Part shown: positions 12,486-13,911 of the stretch, piece by piece
Numbering within the stretch: the stretch's first letter is position 1
Layout: each line of letters opens with the position of its first letter
Assembly: GCA_030655095.1 (NCBI GenBank)
Contig: JAURWF010000052.1
Coordinates: 1-13,911 of the forward strand
Reading direction: 5' to 3'
Length of the DNA stretch: 13,911 bases
DNA from: a bacterium
GTDB lineage: Bacteria; Patescibacteriota; Patescibacteriia; Patescibacteriales; GWC2-42-12
The notes under the pieces: model-generated
The model's database searches: none
What the model saw: the letters and a program-made list of their open reading frames with translations, nothing else
Told to the model about the DNA's origin: nothing
Position numbers and translations under genes: made by a program

Positions 12486-13911
12486 CTATTTAGCGCATCT
12501 AAACCCAATATTAACATTCTGCTCATCAGGAGCATGGCTCAAATCTAATCCATAGATTCCGCCATTACCTCTTACAAAACCACGCAAACCAACATTACTA
12601 TTTTTAGTTAATATTTTACCAATACCATTAGTAGATGTTAAATAATAAGCAGGCGCAATATTTAAACCCTGATAATTACTTACTTCATAGTATTCATTCC
12701 AATCATTTGAACGAGCTACTACTGGCAATCCTGCAGAAGTAATATTTTGATCAGTCCATTCGCCAATATTAGCCAAATTCTTTATAATATTTTTATTTGT
12801 TAATTTATATTCTGTTTGTCCTATTGCTAATTGTATGCCTGCTGTATTTTTATCAAGATCATTATCAGAAACCTTTAGAATATTTTCGGCCAATGTCAAC
12901 CATTCATTTTCAGAAATTAAATGATAATTATTACCCAAAGAATTACAAGCTAACTGCGCTTCACCTTGAGATTTAGAAACAGCGACTAAATCACTCATTA
13001 CACAAAAACCAGGCATTGTTCCATATTTAGCAGACCCAGGTGTCCAAACAAAGCCATCTTTACAATAATTTTCAAATGTTTCTGCAACAACCTTACCTTC
13101 TACTCCCATATCACCCATAGTTTGATCGACAGCATTATCTAAAGCAGAAGAGCAACTACCACCAGAACAAATCATAATTCTTCCATCAACTAATAATTCG
13201 CCAACAATAGTAACTTTACCAGCCTGCCCAATATTAACAACACTTACTCCTTTGGCTTGAAAATCAGCAATATCTCCTGTGCTATCTTGATTAACAACAA
13301 AAACAGTTTGAGCAGAAGAAGCATTAATCTTTGTTAAATCAACAATTTCTACTTGTCCTTCTTGAGTGCTAGAGGCAGACTGAGGTGAGGAAATAATTAA
13401 TTTCCCACTATTATTAATATTTATAAACGACTCAAACTTATCAAATTCACCTGCCAAAGCTTTTATTCCTACTAAAGCAACACCAGCTGGATCAATTGTA
13501 GAGATTGAAGTATTTGAACCACCAAGATTAAATAAACCATAAAAATCTTGAGCTGTTGGTCCAATATGTTTAATTTGCGAAGATTCATTCTTATAATTCC
13601 ACTGTGTAACTGATAATTGTTTAATTTTATTTAAAATATCATTATTATTAATAGCAGTAAAATTCTCTTTCATATTAACATCAGAAGCATTAGTCCAAGC
13701 ACCTCCAGTAGTAACATAAGCACCTGAGCCCATCACTAATGGACCTAAGGAAGGTGTTGATGTTCCAATCCCGACATTACCATTATTTAAAATTGTAAAA
13801 GCAGAAACTCCTAATTTTTGTAAATCCATTATTTTCCCTGTGCCTGTCTGATTAAGAGTAAACGCTGTTTCTGCATTTCCTGCATTAACAACAACTGAAC
13901 CAGAGTCTGAA
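12486..13911 (-). CDS. Fibre-like surface protein with internal S74 chaperone and C-terminal FGE/C-type-lectin-like domain (5' end outside window)
   Basis: The frame stays open from the ATG-like codon at 13829 to the window edge, adding 27 codons (SDSGSVVVNAGNAETAFTL...), so the gene is partial at its 5' end. Numbered from 13829: a stalk repeat ends in GNVGIGTSTP (18-26). An S74 intramolecular-chaperone domain spans about 44-132, with the Ser49-Asp...Lys54 dyad, NYKNE, HIGPTAQDFYGLFNLGG and IDPAGVALVGIKAL. A second stalk repeat follows (174-215), resembling the first. A C-terminal domain (about 253-447) of the FGE-sulfatase/C-type-lectin fold includes ISENEWLTLAENI, ANIGEWTD and NGIGKI, and ends HAPDEQNVNIGFRCAK. 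Cysteines at 256, 276, 295 and 445 could form disulfides. It is probably a trimeric cell-surface or secreted fibre. The C-terminus resembles DGR target proteins of CPR bacteria. Confidence 0.85.
   Translation of the reverse strand, partial: SDSGSVVVNAGNAETAFTLNQTGTGKIMDLQKLGVSAFTILNNGNVGIGTSTPSLGPLVMGSGAYVTTGGAWTNASDVNMKENFTAINNNDILNKIKQLSVTQWNYKNESSQIKHIGPTAQDFYGLFNLGGSNTSISTIDPAGVALVGIKALAGEFDKFESFININNSGKLIISSPQSASSTQEGQVEIVDLTKINASSAQTVFVVNQDSTGDIADFQAKGVSVVNIGQAGKVTIVGELLVDGRIMICSGGSCSSALDNAVDQTMGDMGVEGKVVAETFENYCKDGFVWTPGSAKYGTMPGFCVMSDLVAVSKSQGEAQLACNSLGNNYHLISENEWLTLAENILKVSDNDLDKNTAGIQLAIGQTEYKLTNKNIIKNLANIGEWTDQNITSAGLPVVARSNDWNEYYEVSNYQGLNIAPAYYLTSTNGIGKILTKNSNVGLRGFVRGNGGIYGLDLSHAPDEQNVNIGFRCAK

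Overview
The window looks like chromosomal DNA from a member of the Candidate Phyla Radiation (Patescibacteria, Parcubacteria-like). The evidence is very AT-rich coding sequence, small compact genes read with the standard code, weak or absent Shine-Dalgarno sites, an IS200-like/RAYT transposase start of the type common in these genomes, a surface protein combining S74 and C-type-lectin-like modules, and a single-pass membrane protein with a C-terminal pattern I recall from many CPR genomes. This placement rests on pattern recognition, not on a search. Every supported gene lies on the minus strand, so transcription runs from high to low coordinates.

Layout from the high-coordinate (upstream) end. 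(1) 13911-10629 is a surface or envelope cluster. It holds the 3' portion of a fibre-like protein with an internal S74 intramolecular-chaperone domain and a C-terminal FGE/C-type-lectin-like domain. Next come a small S23-type four-helix-bundle gene bracketed by complementary octamer repeats, an exported protein with a Ser/Thr tail, and a single-pass membrane protein. (2) 10622-10421 is a 202-bp MITE-like element with inverted ends, carrying a plausible promoter for the next unit. (3) 10392-8080 encodes an M16 zinc peptidase and a ThiI/MnmA-like PP-loop protein. (4) 7855-7405 encodes a HicB/HicA-type toxin-antitoxin pair. (5) 7184-4272 is a lemA - TPM-domain protein - M18 aminopeptidase unit, flanked by a 31-bp perfect inverted repeat of a REP-like sequence. 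(6) 4247-339 is a CIRCE-controlled heat-shock operon, hrcA-grpE-hsp20-dnaK. Its HrcA is short and its GrpE carries an N-terminal DUF1653 domain. (7) 340-1 is a REP-like hairpin starting on the dnaK stop codon, then the start of a RAYT-like transposase gene that runs off the window through a perfect 52-bp palindrome.

Functionally, the heat-shock operon is self-contained for DnaK, GrpE and Hsp20 but has no dnaJ here, and it should be repressed by its own HrcA through the CIRCE box. The lemA/TPM/M18 unit pairs two membrane-associated proteins of poorly known role with a cytosolic aminopeptidase. The surface cluster is the most interesting part. The lectin-like C-terminus has the signature I associate with diversity-generating-retroelement (DGR) target proteins of CPR bacteria, and a four-helix-bundle gene follows it directly. 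No reverse transcriptase or template repeat is visible in the window, so a DGR is a hypothesis only.

No gene-free stretch exceeds 300 bases. The four longest (4075-4271, 7185-7404, 7856-8079, 10393-10628) are described as features.
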